A DNA stretch of 31,506 bases from CAZWAP01 sp964632005 (GCA_964632005.1 CAZWAP010000027.1:1-31506); one strand, 5' to 3'; counted from the first letter of the stretch, positions 7,801-16,761 are shown. Numbers and translations: made by a program. The notes: a model not told the origin generated them from the sequence alone.

Positions 7801-8640
7801 CTACAGGATTGTAACCTCTCGCGATCGAGGGTCCTGGAGCGGACCTGGGCCGTTGGACAGGGCCCCGCTTACCGCCAGATCTCGGTATTCAGCCATCGGA
7901 TCGTAGAACTTCCTGCTCAAATCCACTGTATTGACCATCATCCCGGAGCGATTAGGCCTTAACTGCCCGGCGATCACGCCGTCGGGCTGGATAAAGCACG
8001 ATGGATAAGGCGAGTAGTAGCCGCTCGAATTGGCGCAACTGGCCCAGAAATGGTTCGTCGCGGCCCGGCACTGCATCGTCTGGCGGATGATATGCGTATG
8101 AACGCTCGGCCCTTTCTGCCTGGCGTTATAGAAAGATTGGAGGATGCAGTTGACACCCTGCCTGTAGAGCTCCCGGTAAAGCTCCGGAAACCGCAAATCA
8201 AAACATATCAGCAGTGAGCACTTCACGCCCTTGACCGTAAAGTTCACAAAGCGGTTGCCCGGTGTCAGTCGGCGCAGGTCGCCCGGCGTGCAGAAGCGCT
8301 TGTCGTAACGATCGACGATCTTCCCTTCGGGGCTGATCAGGTACAGGCAGTTGTGCGGCTTATTCGGCTGTGTGAGCCTGTGCGTACTGCCGAGAACGAC
8401 CCACAGCCCCACCTCGCCGGCCAGCGTGATAATCTTTTCGGTCTCGGCCCTGAGAAGGTCCCAGTCGTATCCTTCGAAGCTCGGAAAATCCGTGCCGACG
8501 TAGCCGCTCAGCGCACACTCGCTGAAATGCACAATGTCCGCCCCGGCCTCACCAGCCCTGCGGATAAACTCACAGATTGCCCGCGAGTTCCGCCTTATTG
8601 AGCGGCCGACAGCAAACTGGCACGTCGCAATTTTCAACAT
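7801..8640 (-). CDS. Carbon-nitrogen hydrolase (nitrilase superfamily)
   Basis: A complete 279-residue member of the nitrilase/amidase superfamily, which hydrolyses C-N bonds of amides, carbamoyl compounds or nitriles. The catalytic triad is visible: Glu41 in HFSEC, Lys114 in YDKRF and Cys146 in LLICFDLRFPELY. The ICFDLRFPE context resembles the Nit/omega-amidase and general amidase branches more than N-carbamoylputrescine amidase, whose nucleophile context differs. The substrate cannot be assigned. It lies between argC and argJ with gaps of about 160 and 200 bases on both sides, all on the minus strand, hinting at a role near arginine or ornithine metabolism, but that is inference from position only. 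Confidence 0.88.
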   Translation of the reverse strand: MLKIATCQFAVGRSIRRNSRAICEFIRRAGEAGADIVHFSECALSGYVGTDFPSFEGYDWDLLRAETEKIITLAGEVGLWVVLGSTHRLTQPNKPHNCLYLISPEGKIVDRYDKRFCTPGDLRRLTPGNRFVNFTVKGVKCSLLICFDLRFPELYRELYRQGVNCILQSFYNARQKGPSVHTHIIRQTMQCRAATNHFWASCANSSGYYSPYPSCFIQPDGVIAGQLRPNRSGMMVNTVDLSRKFYDPMAEYRDLAVSGALSNGPGPLQDPRSREVTIL

Positions 8641-8797
8641 ATCTATAGACTAATCTTATCTGCTGCCGTGGTTAACACAGACAAACCACCGGTCCGTTCG
8701 GCCACTGCACCTCCGCGCCGCCAGCAACACGCACCTGTAAGCACGCCCTGCCGTACGCCCATCTGCTCCTATTGAGACAACACCTCACGTCTCCATC

Positions 8798-9808
8798 CTA
8801 CAACAGCCCTTCGGTCTCATCGAGGCCGAAGAGGATGTTCATATTCTGGACGGCCTGGCCCGAGGCCCCCTTGACAAGGTTGTCTATCGCCGAAAAACAG
8901 ACGATTCGGCCCTTCACGCAGGTTGCGAAGATATGGCAGTAGTTCGTCCCGGATACCTGCTTGAGACCCGGCGCAGCTTTGCAGACCTGGATAAAAGGCT
9001 CGGGCCTGTACAAATCCTCATAAAGTGCCCGCAACTGCGCCTCACCGACTTTCTCGGTCGGCCGGCAGTACACCGTGGAGAGTATGCCCCTGTCGAAGGG
9101 TCCGACGTGTGGCTGAAAGAGTATCCTGACCTCGCGGCCCGCCAGTTCGGCGGCAACCTGTTCCATCTCGGGCATATGCCGGTGCGAGCCTATACCATAG
9201 GCAAGAAGGTTCTCATTCATATTCGGGAAATGGAACCTCCTGGCGGGGGTCTTACCCGCGCCCGAAGCGCCCGTCACCGAATTGACGATGATCGAATCCG
9301 TCTCGATCAGCCCGGCTTTCAGGAGGGGTGCCACCGCCAGCAATGCTCCCGTCGGGAAGCAGCCGGGGTTGGCCACCAGGTCCGTCTGGGCTATCTGGTC
9401 GCGGAACAACTCTGGCAGACCGTACACCGCACCGGCAAGGTTAGCAGTATCCGTGTGCTCAACCTCGTAGTACTGCTCATAGAGCTTCACGTCTTTGAGC
9501 CGGTAGTCCGCGCTGAAATCGACAACCTTCAGCCCCGCCTCCAGCAGCTTCGGTACAAAGCCCATCGAGACCTTGTGCGGCAAACAGCACAACGCAACGT
9601 CCGCCAGATCCGCTGCCTCCTCGATGTCCAGGGGCTGTACGTCCAACCTGCAGCGCCCCTTGAACTGCGGAAAAACCTCCTCCGCCGGCCCGCATTCCTC
9701 CGGTATCGCCGTCAGGTAAGTAAGCTGGGCCCCACGATGCCCTAACAGAATCCGTATCGACTCTGCCCCGGTATAGCCCGTGGCTCCGATTATCGCTACC
9801 CGTATCAT
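8798..9808 (-). CDS. argC: N-acetyl-gamma-glutamyl-phosphate reductase
   Basis: A complete 336-residue ArgC, the NADPH-dependent reductase that makes N-acetylglutamate semialdehyde in arginine synthesis. The Rossmann motif GATGYTGAE is at the N-terminus (8-16). The catalytic cysteine is Cys150 in ANPGCFPTGALL. HRHMPEMEQ and the FQPHVGPFDRGI segments are characteristic. It follows the rpsI terminator (9823-9853), which ends only 15 bases before its ATG, so transcription either starts very close by or reads through. The partner argJ is 1.2 kb downstream, separated by a carbon-nitrogen hydrolase. Confidence 0.97.
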   Translation of the reverse strand: MIRVAIIGATGYTGAESIRILLGHRGAQLTYLTAIPEECGPAEEVFPQFKGRCRLDVQPLDIEEAADLADVALCCLPHKVSMGFVPKLLEAGLKVVDFSADYRLKDVKLYEQYYEVEHTDTANLAGAVYGLPELFRDQIAQTDLVANPGCFPTGALLAVAPLLKAGLIETDSIIVNSVTGASGAGKTPARRFHFPNMNENLLAYGIGSHRHMPEMEQVAAELAGREVRILFQPHVGPFDRGILSTVYCRPTEKVGEAQLRALYEDLYRPEPFIQVCKAAPGLKQVSGTNYCHIFATCVKGRIVCFSAIDNLVKGASGQAVQNMNILFGLDETEGLL

Positions 9809-9822
9809 ACTCTCAGCCCCAC

Positions 9823-9853
9823 AAAAAAGGCCGCCAGGACTGCCTCGGCGGCC
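9823..9853 (-). terminator. Intrinsic terminator of rplM-rpsI
   Basis: On the minus strand a perfect 7-bp stem GGCCGCC/GGCGGCC with an 11-base loop is followed directly by TTTTTT (9828-9823). It lies 30 bases after the rpsI stop and is the clearest terminator in the window. Confidence 0.85.
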
Positions 9854-9883
9854 ATTGTAATGATCCTGAGATTCCTCCGCAAA

Positions 9884-10369
9884 TCAACGCTTGGAGAACT
9901 GGAATCTACGTCTTGCGCCCCGCTGGCCCGGCTTCTTGCGCTCGACCATCCGCGGGTCGCGTGTGAGGTGTCCACCTTCCCGTAGCACCTGTACGTAGTT
10001 CTCGTCGTAATTCTTCAGGGCCCGCGCGATCCCCAGGAGCGAGGCGCCGGCCTGGCCCGTCATGCCGCCGCCTCTGACGTTGATATAGACGTCAAAGGAT
10101 TTCTCGACGCCGAGGGCCTGTAGGGGAGCCAGGACGGCCTTGCGATCCTGCTCTCTCTTGAAGTAATCATCCAGTTCCCGCTTGTTGATCACCAATTTCC
10201 CGCTGCCCGGCCTTATCCGCACCCTGGCCACCGCGCTTTTTCGCCTTCCCGTTCCCCAGTAGAAGCCCCCCCTGTCCGGGCCTTTCCCGGTCGACTTGGC
10301 CGAGGGCTGCGGCGACGCGGCCCTTATCCCCGGCCGGGCGGGACCAGCATTGTTCTTCGTTTCTGTCAT
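9884..10369 (-). CDS. rpsI: 30S ribosomal protein uS9
   Basis: A 161-residue uS9. The conserved body starts at GTGRRKSAVARVRI (about residue 39) and ends with the diagnostic C-terminal tail RDPRMVERKKPGQRGARRRFQFSKR, whose final Lys-Arg reaches the P-site tRNA. GGGMTGQAGA is also typical. An N-terminal extension of about 36 residues rich in Ala, Pro, Ser and Lys precedes the core; most bacterial S9 proteins are about 130 residues long. It is the second gene of an rplM-rpsI operon, 55 bases after rplM. Confidence 0.97.
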   Translation of the reverse strand: MTETKNNAGPARPGIRAASPQPSAKSTGKGPDRGGFYWGTGRRKSAVARVRIRPGSGKLVINKRELDDYFKREQDRKAVLAPLQALGVEKSFDVYINVRGGGMTGQAGASLLGIARALKNYDENYVQVLREGGHLTRDPRMVERKKPGQRGARRRFQFSKR

Positions 10370-10424
10370 AATTTAATTTCTTCCCGGTCCAACAGGCCCG
10401 GAATACCGTGCCGGGCCGGTCCCA

Positions 10425-10856
10425 TCAAAAAAGTTCTATCTTCTGCGGTTTTTGGGCCTGGTGCTCGTGGTCCGGCCCGCGATAAACCTTCAGCTTCTTG
10501 AGCATCTTTCTGCCGAGCCTGTTCTTCGGCAGCATCCGGCGAACCGCCAGTTCTACGACCTTCTCCGGCTTCTTTGCCAGCATATCGGCGAAACTGACAA
10601 ACTTATGCCCCCCTGGATAATGGGTATAGTAGTCGTACTGCTTTGTCTGGGCCTTTTTACCGGTGAGCCTTACCTTCTCGGCGTTGACCACGACGACGTA
10701 ATCACCGACGTCCACGTGCGGCGTGTACGTCGGCTTGGTCTTGCCCATCAGTATAGGGGCGATCCTCGCGGCCATCCGGCCGAGGGGCACCCCATCGGCG
10801 TCAACCAGCAGCCACTTCCGCTCGACTTCGTTCTTCTTGGCCATAAAGCTTTTCAT
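10425..10856 (-). CDS. rplM: 50S ribosomal protein uL13
   Basis: A 143-residue uL13, an early-assembly large-subunit protein. Typical stretches are KWLLVDADGVPLGRMAA, GDYVVVVNAEKVRLTGKK, YTHYPGGHK and RRMLPKNRLGRKMLKKLKVY. The assigned start (MKSFMAKK) has GGGG about ten bases upstream; the internal Met5 has no ribosome site. It opens the rplM-rpsI operon behind the promoter at 10890-10917. Confidence 0.97.
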   Translation of the reverse strand: MKSFMAKKNEVERKWLLVDADGVPLGRMAARIAPILMGKTKPTYTPHVDVGDYVVVVNAEKVRLTGKKAQTKQYDYYTHYPGGHKFVSFADMLAKKPEKVVELAVRRMLPKNRLGRKMLKKLKVYRGPDHEHQAQKPQKIELF

Positions 10857-10889
10857 ACAACAGCCCCGTTTGCCGCTGCGAAAGGCCGT

Positions 10890-10917
10890 ATTTTAGCGAA
10901 CGAGCCGGGCCTGTCAA
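10890..10917 (-). promoter_or_regulatory. Promoter of rplM-rpsI
   Basis: On the minus strand TTGACA (10917-10912), 16 bases, TAAAAT (10895-10890). Start predicted near 10883, about 27 bases upstream of the rplM ATG. Confidence 0.65.
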
Positions 10918-11036
10918 CCGATTTCGGGCGCCGGCGCGAAGAAAATTTACACCGGCCCGTCGGCGAGAAAGGAACCGTGACCTGCCGCTGCGGCCCTTGC
11001 CCGACCCCGGTGTCCCACGTGCCACGCGCAGGACCT

Positions 11037-11465
11037 CTATTTTACCAGGGCCGATACCACGAGCAGGCGCCAAGTGTCAGGTAGACTTATCAGCTTAAAG
11101 TCCACTACCATCCGGCGGTCCTCCGGATAGAGGGCCTTCTTGCGCTCCACCAGCTCGCGGACCATCTGCTCCGTTTGCTGTTGAACCAGCGCGTCACGCT
11201 GACCCATATCGGCCGCAAAATCGTGCAGAATCCTCCATCTCTCCCTTTCATCGAGAAGTGACAAGTTCCAGCTCAGCGCCACAAGTTCGATCGCACGTTC
11301 GCAGCTCTCTGCGTCGTCCAGCTCATCCAAGAGCGGTTTGGCGAACTCCAGAAGGACCTCCGACAGTTTCCTCGGCGGCAACGGCGGCTCAGGACGGAAC
11401 CGTTCGACGACGGCTCTGCGCCTTCGCCTTGATTTTACTCGTTTGCGAAGTTTGCTTCTGCTCAT
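11037..11465 (-). CDS. Small basic hypothetical protein downstream of nrdJ
   Basis: A 142-residue protein I do not recognise. It begins MSRSKLRKRVKSRRRRRAVV, a very basic N-terminus, followed by a predicted mostly helical body: KLSEVLLEFAKPLLDELDD, ERAIELVALSWNLSLLDE, and a C-terminal VVDFKLISLPDTWRLLVVSA. There is no signal peptide or membrane segment. I chose the ATG at 11463-11465, 41 bases after the nrdJ stop; an in-frame TTG at 11516 would overlap nrdJ. The short gap on the same strand suggests co-transcription with nrdJ. The basic N-terminus could bind nucleic acid or ribosomes, but this is inference. Confidence 0.7.
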   Translation of the reverse strand: MSRSKLRKRVKSRRRRRAVVERFRPEPPLPPRKLSEVLLEFAKPLLDELDDAESCERAIELVALSWNLSLLDERERWRILHDFAADMGQRDALVQQQTEQMVRELVERKKALYPEDRRMVVDFKLISLPDTWRLLVVSALVK

Positions 11466-11506
11466 ACTATCGCAGCCGGTCGTGCCTCCAACCGCAGGCT
11501 GGAGCC

Positions 11507-14500
11507 TTATGAGCAACCCATCGAGTTACCGCAGTTGAAGCACTTGTAGCATGTGCCGTTGCGAACCGTGATCGACCCGCACACATCGCAGGCCGGGGCG
11601 TCGTCGAGAAAATGCTCGAACTGGGCGTTGAACTGCTGCATCACCGTCGCTTCGGAGTGCAACTGGCCTGCGCCGTCGCCGGGCTCCACCAGCGTGACGA
11701 CCCGGTCTGCCGGCCGTGAGAATCTCCCGCCGGCGACGGTCCCGGACTCCGGGCCATCGCTCCTCGAGGCCGAAGAAAGCTCCGCTGCGCTGCGCCCCAG
11801 TGCCTGCACCTCGGCCCTGGCCCCTTCTCTTGCCTCGGCTATCTTCTTCGCCAGGTCCTTGGTCTTCTCCACGAGCTGTCGCGCGGTCGTCGTGGTCTTA
11901 TTTTCGGGCGGGCCCGGCACCGCAGCACGATTCGGAAGATTCTTCTCGGCGTAACCCGGGATAAACTGGCAGCCCAACCAACAGAAAATGTAGTCTATCA
12001 GGCTCTTGGCAAACGGCATATCCTTGTTGGAGGTCATCCCCGAAGGCTCGAACCGGGCATGCCTGAACTTATCGACCAGCGTGATTAACGGCACGCCGTA
12101 CTGCAGCGCCATCGACGTACAGGTCCCGATTACGTCCATCAACCCCCCTACCGTGCTGCCTTCCTTGGCCATCGTGATAAACAGCTCGCCCGGCTGGCCG
12201 TCCTCGTAAAGCCCGACCGTCAGGTATCCCTCGTGTCCGGCAACGGAGAACTTGTGCGTTATGCTCTGCCGTGTGTCGGGCAGCCGGCGGCGGAAGGGTC
12301 TCGGCTGGGGCGTCGGCTCGGCGGCGGCCTTGGCCTTGGAGTCCTCGTGTTTCTTCGTTGAAACAGGCTGCAGCTTCTTCGAGCCGTCGCGGTATATGGC
12401 CACCGCTTTTAGGCCCAGCTTCCATCCCTCCATATATGCCGCCATTATCTCCTCGGTGGTGCTGTCCTTGGGCATATTGATCGTCTTGCTTATCGCCCCC
12501 GAGATAAACGGCTGGACGGCGGCCATCATTTTCAAGTGGGCGGTGTAATGAATGCACCTCTTACCCTGCCGTGGCTTGAATGCGCAGTCAAATACCGGCA
12601 GATGGTCGGGATTCAGTCCCAGAGCACCCTCGATAGTTTCGTGCTCATCAACGTAGTCGCAGATCGCCTTGATCTCTTCTACGCTGTAGCCCAGCCGTTC
12701 CAGGGCCATTGGAACCGTCCTGTTGACGAGCTTGAGCATACCGCCGCCCGCCAACAGCTTGTACTTGACAAGCGCAATATCTGGCTCGATGCCCGTCGTG
12801 TCGCAGTCCATCATAAATCCGATCGTCCCGGTCGGGGCGATCACCGTTGTCTGCGCGTTGCGGAAGCCCACCTTTGAGCCTGCATCAAAGGCCTGGTCCC
12901 ATGCATCCTTTGCTGCGTTACACAAATACCCCGGACACTGCGATTCTGGGATCTCGTAGGCATGCTTACGGTGCATATTTATCACCCTCAGCATCGGCTC
13001 GGTATTCTTGGCGAACTCCTGGAAGGGTCCTTTGACCGAGGCGATCTCCGCGCTGGCCAAGTACGCCGTCCCGGTCAACAGTGCGCTGATCGCCCCCGCA
13101 ATCGCCCGGGCCTGGTCCGAATCATACGGCAGCGCGAGGCTCATTATCAGGGAACCGAGGTTGGCATACCCGAGTCCCAGAGGCCGGAATAGGTGGCTGT
13201 TTATCGTTATCGACCTGTCCGGATAGCTTCCGTTGTCAACCAGAATCTCCTGGGCGATGATGAATATGCGAATCGCCTTCTTGAAGGCCTCAACGTCGAA
13301 AGAACCGTCATCCTTGCGGAACTTCATCAAATTCACAGAAGCGAGATTGCAAGCGGAATCGTCCAGGAACATATACTCGCTACAGGGATTCGAGGCGTTT
13401 ATGGGCCCGGAATTTGGACACGTATGCCAGCGGTTTATCGTGCTGTGGTATTGCAAACCCGGGTCTCCGCAAATCCGCGTGCTCTCGGCGATCAGCTCCA
13501 TAAGCTCGCGCGCCGGGTGCTCGCCGAGCTTCTCTCCGGTGGTAACGGCGTACGTGGCCCAGTTCCGGTCCTTCTCGACGCACTGCATAAACTCATCCGT
13601 TACGCGCACCGACAGGTTTGAATTCTGGAACATCACGCTGCCATACGCCTCGCTGTTGTATTCACCGGTGTAGCCAGCCTCGATAAGGGCCCAGGCTTTT
13701 TTCTCCTCCTCGCTCTTGCACGTGATAAACTCCTTGATATCCGGGTGGTCGATCCTCAAAGACTGCATCTTCGCGGCGCGGCGTGTCTTGCCGCCCGACT
13801 TAATCACCGCCGCAATCTGGTCGTAAACCCGCATAAAGCTCAAGGGGCCCGACGGCTTGCCACCCCCGGAAAGTTTCTCCTTGCTGCTGCGAAGCGTCGA
13901 GAGGTCGGTCCCGGTGCCGGAGCCGTGCTTGAAAAGCATTGCCTCGCTTGTTGCCAGGCGCATTATGTCCTCCATCGAGTCCTTCACGGACTGGATAAAG
14001 CACGCCGAAGCCTGGGGATACTCGTAGCTGTTCTCACACGGCAGGGCCGTCTGTTCCTGCTCGTCCCAGCGATAGTTATGCCTGCTGCCCGCGATCCCAT
14101 ACACATCATAGAGGCCAACGTTGAACCACACAGGAGAGTTGAATGATCCATACTGATTCACGCACAGCCAGACCAGCTCCTGGTAAAACGCCTCTGCGTC
14201 CTTGTCGGTCGCAAAGTATCCGTCTTTTCTGCCGCGATCCGCGATGGTCTTGCAAACCCGGTGTATGAGCTGCTTGACGGAGTGCTCGCGCTGTCCTGTC
14301 TCGACGTCCCCGTAGAAGTACTTGCTCGCTACAACCTTCGTGGCGAGCTGGCTCCAACCGGCCGGCACCTCAATGTCGTTCTGCTCGAAGATAACCTCGC
14401 CGTTGTCATTGGTAATCTTGGCCGAACGCTTCTCCCACTCGAGCTGGTCGAAAGGATGGATCCCTTCACTCGAAAAGAAATGCTCTATCTTCAAACCGCG

Positions 14501-14581
14501 TTTCTGAGCCTCGTTCGTACTCATTTTGGCGCCCCCCTGCTCTGGCTTGAACGGATTCTCAGGGTCGAAGTTATAAGCCAT
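11507..14581 (-). CDS. nrdJ: Adenosylcobalamin-dependent ribonucleotide reductase (class II)
   Basis: A 1024-residue vitamin B12-dependent ribonucleoside-diphosphate reductase, which makes deoxyribonucleotides without oxygen. Family stretches include FNSPVWFNVGL, ASACFIQSVKDSMEDI, FKHGSGTGTDLSTLR, NASNPCSEYMFLDDSACNLASVNL (NPCSE around residue 400) and TTVIAPTGTIGFMMDCDTTGIEPD. The C-terminus carries a zinc-ribbon-like Cys motif, CDVCGSITVRNGTCYKCFNC, usual in the long NrdJ form and thought to relay electrons from thioredoxin. A GGAGG ribosome site lies seven bases before the ATG. Two NrdR-like boxes lie upstream (14609-14655). I saw no cobalamin riboswitch. A small basic protein gene follows closely. 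Confidence 0.97.
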   Translation of the reverse strand: MAYNFDPENPFKPEQGGAKMSTNEAQKRGLKIEHFFSSEGIHPFDQLEWEKRSAKITNDNGEVIFEQNDIEVPAGWSQLATKVVASKYFYGDVETGQREHSVKQLIHRVCKTIADRGRKDGYFATDKDAEAFYQELVWLCVNQYGSFNSPVWFNVGLYDVYGIAGSRHNYRWDEQEQTALPCENSYEYPQASACFIQSVKDSMEDIMRLATSEAMLFKHGSGTGTDLSTLRSSKEKLSGGGKPSGPLSFMRVYDQIAAVIKSGGKTRRAAKMQSLRIDHPDIKEFITCKSEEEKKAWALIEAGYTGEYNSEAYGSVMFQNSNLSVRVTDEFMQCVEKDRNWATYAVTTGEKLGEHPARELMELIAESTRICGDPGLQYHSTINRWHTCPNSGPINASNPCSEYMFLDDSACNLASVNLMKFRKDDGSFDVEAFKKAIRIFIIAQEILVDNGSYPDRSITINSHLFRPLGLGYANLGSLIMSLALPYDSDQARAIAGAISALLTGTAYLASAEIASVKGPFQEFAKNTEPMLRVINMHRKHAYEIPESQCPGYLCNAAKDAWDQAFDAGSKVGFRNAQTTVIAPTGTIGFMMDCDTTGIEPDIALVKYKLLAGGGMLKLVNRTVPMALERLGYSVEEIKAICDYVDEHETIEGALGLNPDHLPVFDCAFKPRQGKRCIHYTAHLKMMAAVQPFISGAISKTINMPKDSTTEEIMAAYMEGWKLGLKAVAIYRDGSKKLQPVSTKKHEDSKAKAAAEPTPQPRPFRRRLPDTRQSITHKFSVAGHEGYLTVGLYEDGQPGELFITMAKEGSTVGGLMDVIGTCTSMALQYGVPLITLVDKFRHARFEPSGMTSNKDMPFAKSLIDYIFCWLGCQFIPGYAEKNLPNRAAVPGPPENKTTTTARQLVEKTKDLAKKIAEAREGARAEVQALGRSAAELSSASRSDGPESGTVAGGRFSRPADRVVTLVEPGDGAGQLHSEATVMQQFNAQFEHFLDDAPACDVCGSITVRNGTCYKCFNCGNSMGCS

Positions 14582-14608
14582 TTATGCGCCTCCGTGCAAA
14601 TAATGATA

Positions 14609-14655
14609 CCACAACATATAGAAAAGACCACCGGGAATTACGCCAGATATTGTGG
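14609..14655 (-). promoter_or_regulatory. Tandem NrdR-like boxes upstream of nrdJ
   Basis: Two imperfect copies of the NrdR box (consensus ACACWATATATWGTGT) occur on the minus strand: CCACAATATCTGGCGT (14655-14640) and TTTCTATATGTTGTGG (14624-14609). Each matches about 11-12 of 16 positions. They are separated by 15 bases, so their centres are 31 bp apart, about three helical turns, the arrangement known for NrdR repressor pairs. They lie 28-74 bases before the nrdJ ATG. Confidence 0.6.
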
Positions 14656-15303
14656 CAAAGCCCGTAAAGAAACTATCGGCAAATTACCCCTGAGCCAGCC
14701 AGCTGTAAAGGGCAAATTCTGTTTTTTTCGCCGCAAATTTTCTCCTGCTGCTCTTAGTCCTTGTAGTTGCTGAATCTATGGGAGCTATGAGGTGGCAAAA
14801 ATTTTTCACGCCCTCCAAAAATTGCTCACAACCACATCACAGCAATCTGCCGTTGCCCTATCCAGGCGTGTCCTTATGGATATGGTTGAACGATATCCGC
14901 CGGTCAACGCTCGAGACAAACATACGCAGCTTCTATCCGATCGCGCCTGGCAGGCGAGCCGTAGCGACCCCAAAGGCCCGTGCTGCCCGCATACAGCCCC
15001 AGTATGGATACCACCACAACTGCTGGATCTGGCGTCCCTTACCTGACCGTAAAGCAGCGAAGCGCCCCATCAAGGTAAACTGGCAACCGCACGTTTTCTT
15101 CGCTGGCGAAAGTAACCGTCTATATGTTAATTCGCACCGCCACGGATAGAGCGCATAACATAGGGAGGTATTACTCGGCGGCGGGATGAAACCCCAGAAC
15201 CCATAAAAACCTTTTTCCAATAACACCGTACAGCTAAAATGATGGATGCTGTCTTGAAAACCAGCGGAAAAAGACGGCTGGGGAGTTCATTGAGGCTTGC
15301 TAT
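14656..15303 (+). other. Intergenic region, no gene recognised
   Basis: About 650 bases between the divergent nrdJ and uvrC. Open frames on both strands (for example 14778-15149 plus, 14933-15226 minus) overlap one another, lack convincing ribosome sites and resemble no family I know. A GAGG about nine bases before the uvrC ATG is the only clear translation signal. I see no rRNA, tRNA or riboswitch signature. Confidence 0.4.
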
Positions 15304-16710
15304 ATGTCCGCTCCAGGAGAACAAGAAGACAGCCGCAAGGCCATTCGACGCCGAATAAAGACCTTTCCCACCGGACCGGGCCTCTACTTTATGAAGGGAC
15401 CTGCGGACCAGGTCCTCTATATCGGCAAGGCCAAGAACCTCCGTGCCCGTGTCGCCAGCTACTTCCAGCCCGCCGGCGAGGCGATCACCACCAGAGGGCC
15501 GAAAATCGCCGAAATGCTCGCCAAGGTCAAGACCGTCGACTACCTCGAAACCGAAACCGAGGTCGACGCAATGCTTCAGGAAGCACGTCTGATCAAGGAC
15601 ATCCGTCCGCCCTACAATACCGACCTTGTCGACGACAAGACCTTCCCCTACCTGGAAATCACAACCGCCGACGACTTCCCCGGTGTGTACATCACCCGCA
15701 AGCCCCGTGCTAAAGGCAGCAGGCTCTTCGGCCCTTTCACCGGGGCAAAAGACCTCAGGCAGGTACTTACCGTCCTCCAGAAGATCTTCAGGTTTCGAAC
15801 CTGCAAGCTCAATATAAAGGACGACGACACCAAGCGAAAATTCTTCAGGCCTTGTATCCTCTACAGCATCAAGCAGTGCACGGCTCCCTGCGCTGCCAAG
15901 ATCGACAGGCAGGAATACAGAAAAGTCGTCATAGGCGAACTTGTCAGGTTCCTGCGATCAAAGCGCTCGGTGGTCCTGCGAAGGCTCAGAAAGCAGATGG
16001 ACGAAGCCGCCGGCGCCCTCGAATACGAAAAGGCCGCCTTATTACGCGATCGGATTCGACTAATCGAACGGCTCGACCGCAGGGGCAGTCCCGATCAGGA
16101 TGTCCAGCCCGAAGTCTTCGCTGCAGATCCCACCGAGGCACTACCGGAACTGCGCAACTTGCTCGGAGCCGCCGAGCCTATCCGCATCATCGAGGGCATC
16201 GATGTTGCCAACATCGCCGGTCAAGAGGCCGTGGGTGCCCTGGTAAAGTTCATCGACGGCAGGCCCTTCAAGAGCGGGTACCGCCGGTTCAAGGTCAAGA
16301 CCGTCAAGGGGATAGACGATTACGCGATGATTGGAGAGATAGTTAGGCGAAGATACAAGTACGCCCTCCGGGGTGAGGAGCTCTGGCCAGACCTGATTCT
16401 GATAGACGGAGGGCTCGGCCATCTAAGGGCTGCCCAGAGAGCTCTCGATCAAATGATACACACGGACGAATGCACGTCGAAAACAGGGTCCGCCAAGAAG
16501 GCGGCAGAAAGCCCGCCGAGCCGCAACACAAAAATCGCTGCAATCGCCAAGAAGGAGGAGCTGATTTACATCGGGGGCAGCAGCAAGCCCCTGAAATTGC
16601 CCGCCAGCTCACCTGCCCGCAAGCTCCTACAACACGTCCGCGATGAGGCCCATCGCTTTGCCCAGCACTACCATCACATCCTGCGGACCAGGAGAATACT
16701 CGGGTCCTGA
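15304..16710 (+). CDS. uvrC: UvrC-like excinuclease subunit lacking the C-terminal HhH domain
   Basis: A 468-residue UvrC, the nuclease of nucleotide excision repair that cuts on both sides of a UvrAB-bound lesion. Order of domains: GIY-YIG nuclease (about 18-100; GLYFM...VLYIGKAKNLRARV, then ETEVDAMLQEARLIK), a four-cysteine cluster Cys167, Cys184, Cys192, Cys196 (spacing fits the known 4Fe-4S site), a UVR motif (about 222-258), and the RNase H-like nuclease with Asp300, Asp338/339, Asp368 and His450 (DEAHRFA). Typical UvrC proteins are about 600 residues and end in a tandem helix-hairpin-helix DNA-binding domain. Here the protein stops some 18 residues after the catalytic histidine, and the following DNA shows no HhH coding in any frame. 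Confidence 0.92.
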   Translation: MSAPGEQEDSRKAIRRRIKTFPTGPGLYFMKGPADQVLYIGKAKNLRARVASYFQPAGEAITTRGPKIAEMLAKVKTVDYLETETEVDAMLQEARLIKDIRPPYNTDLVDDKTFPYLEITTADDFPGVYITRKPRAKGSRLFGPFTGAKDLRQVLTVLQKIFRFRTCKLNIKDDDTKRKFFRPCILYSIKQCTAPCAAKIDRQEYRKVVIGELVRFLRSKRSVVLRRLRKQMDEAAGALEYEKAALLRDRIRLIERLDRRGSPDQDVQPEVFAADPTEALPELRNLLGAAEPIRIIEGIDVANIAGQEAVGALVKFIDGRPFKSGYRRFKVKTVKGIDDYAMIGEIVRRRYKYALRGEELWPDLILIDGGLGHLRAAQRALDQMIHTDECTSKTGSAKKAAESPPSRNTKIAAIAKKEELIYIGGSSKPLKLPASSPARKLLQHVRDEAHRFAQHYHHILRTRRILGS

Positions 16711-16733
16711 GGGTCCTTGCGCCGGGAGCATCT

Positions 16734-16750
16734 CCGCCGTAGAGCGGCGG
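16734..16750 (+). terminator. Hairpin between uvrC and convergent small ORF
   Basis: Perfect 6-bp stem CCGCCG/CGGCGG with a 5-base loop, 24 bases after the uvrC stop and 12 bases beyond the stop of the opposing small ORF. No T tract follows on either strand, so any termination role is uncertain. Confidence 0.3.
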
Positions 16751-16761
16751 TAAAGGTCCAC

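Noticed and set aside
14582..14780. A cobalamin riboswitch upstream of the B12-dependent nrdJ
   Set aside because: No B12-box GCCACTG and no paired conserved core could be found on the minus strand.
14778..15226. Overlapping frames of 97-123 codons between nrdJ and uvrC
   Set aside because: They occupy both strands of the same DNA, lack ribosome sites and resemble no known protein.
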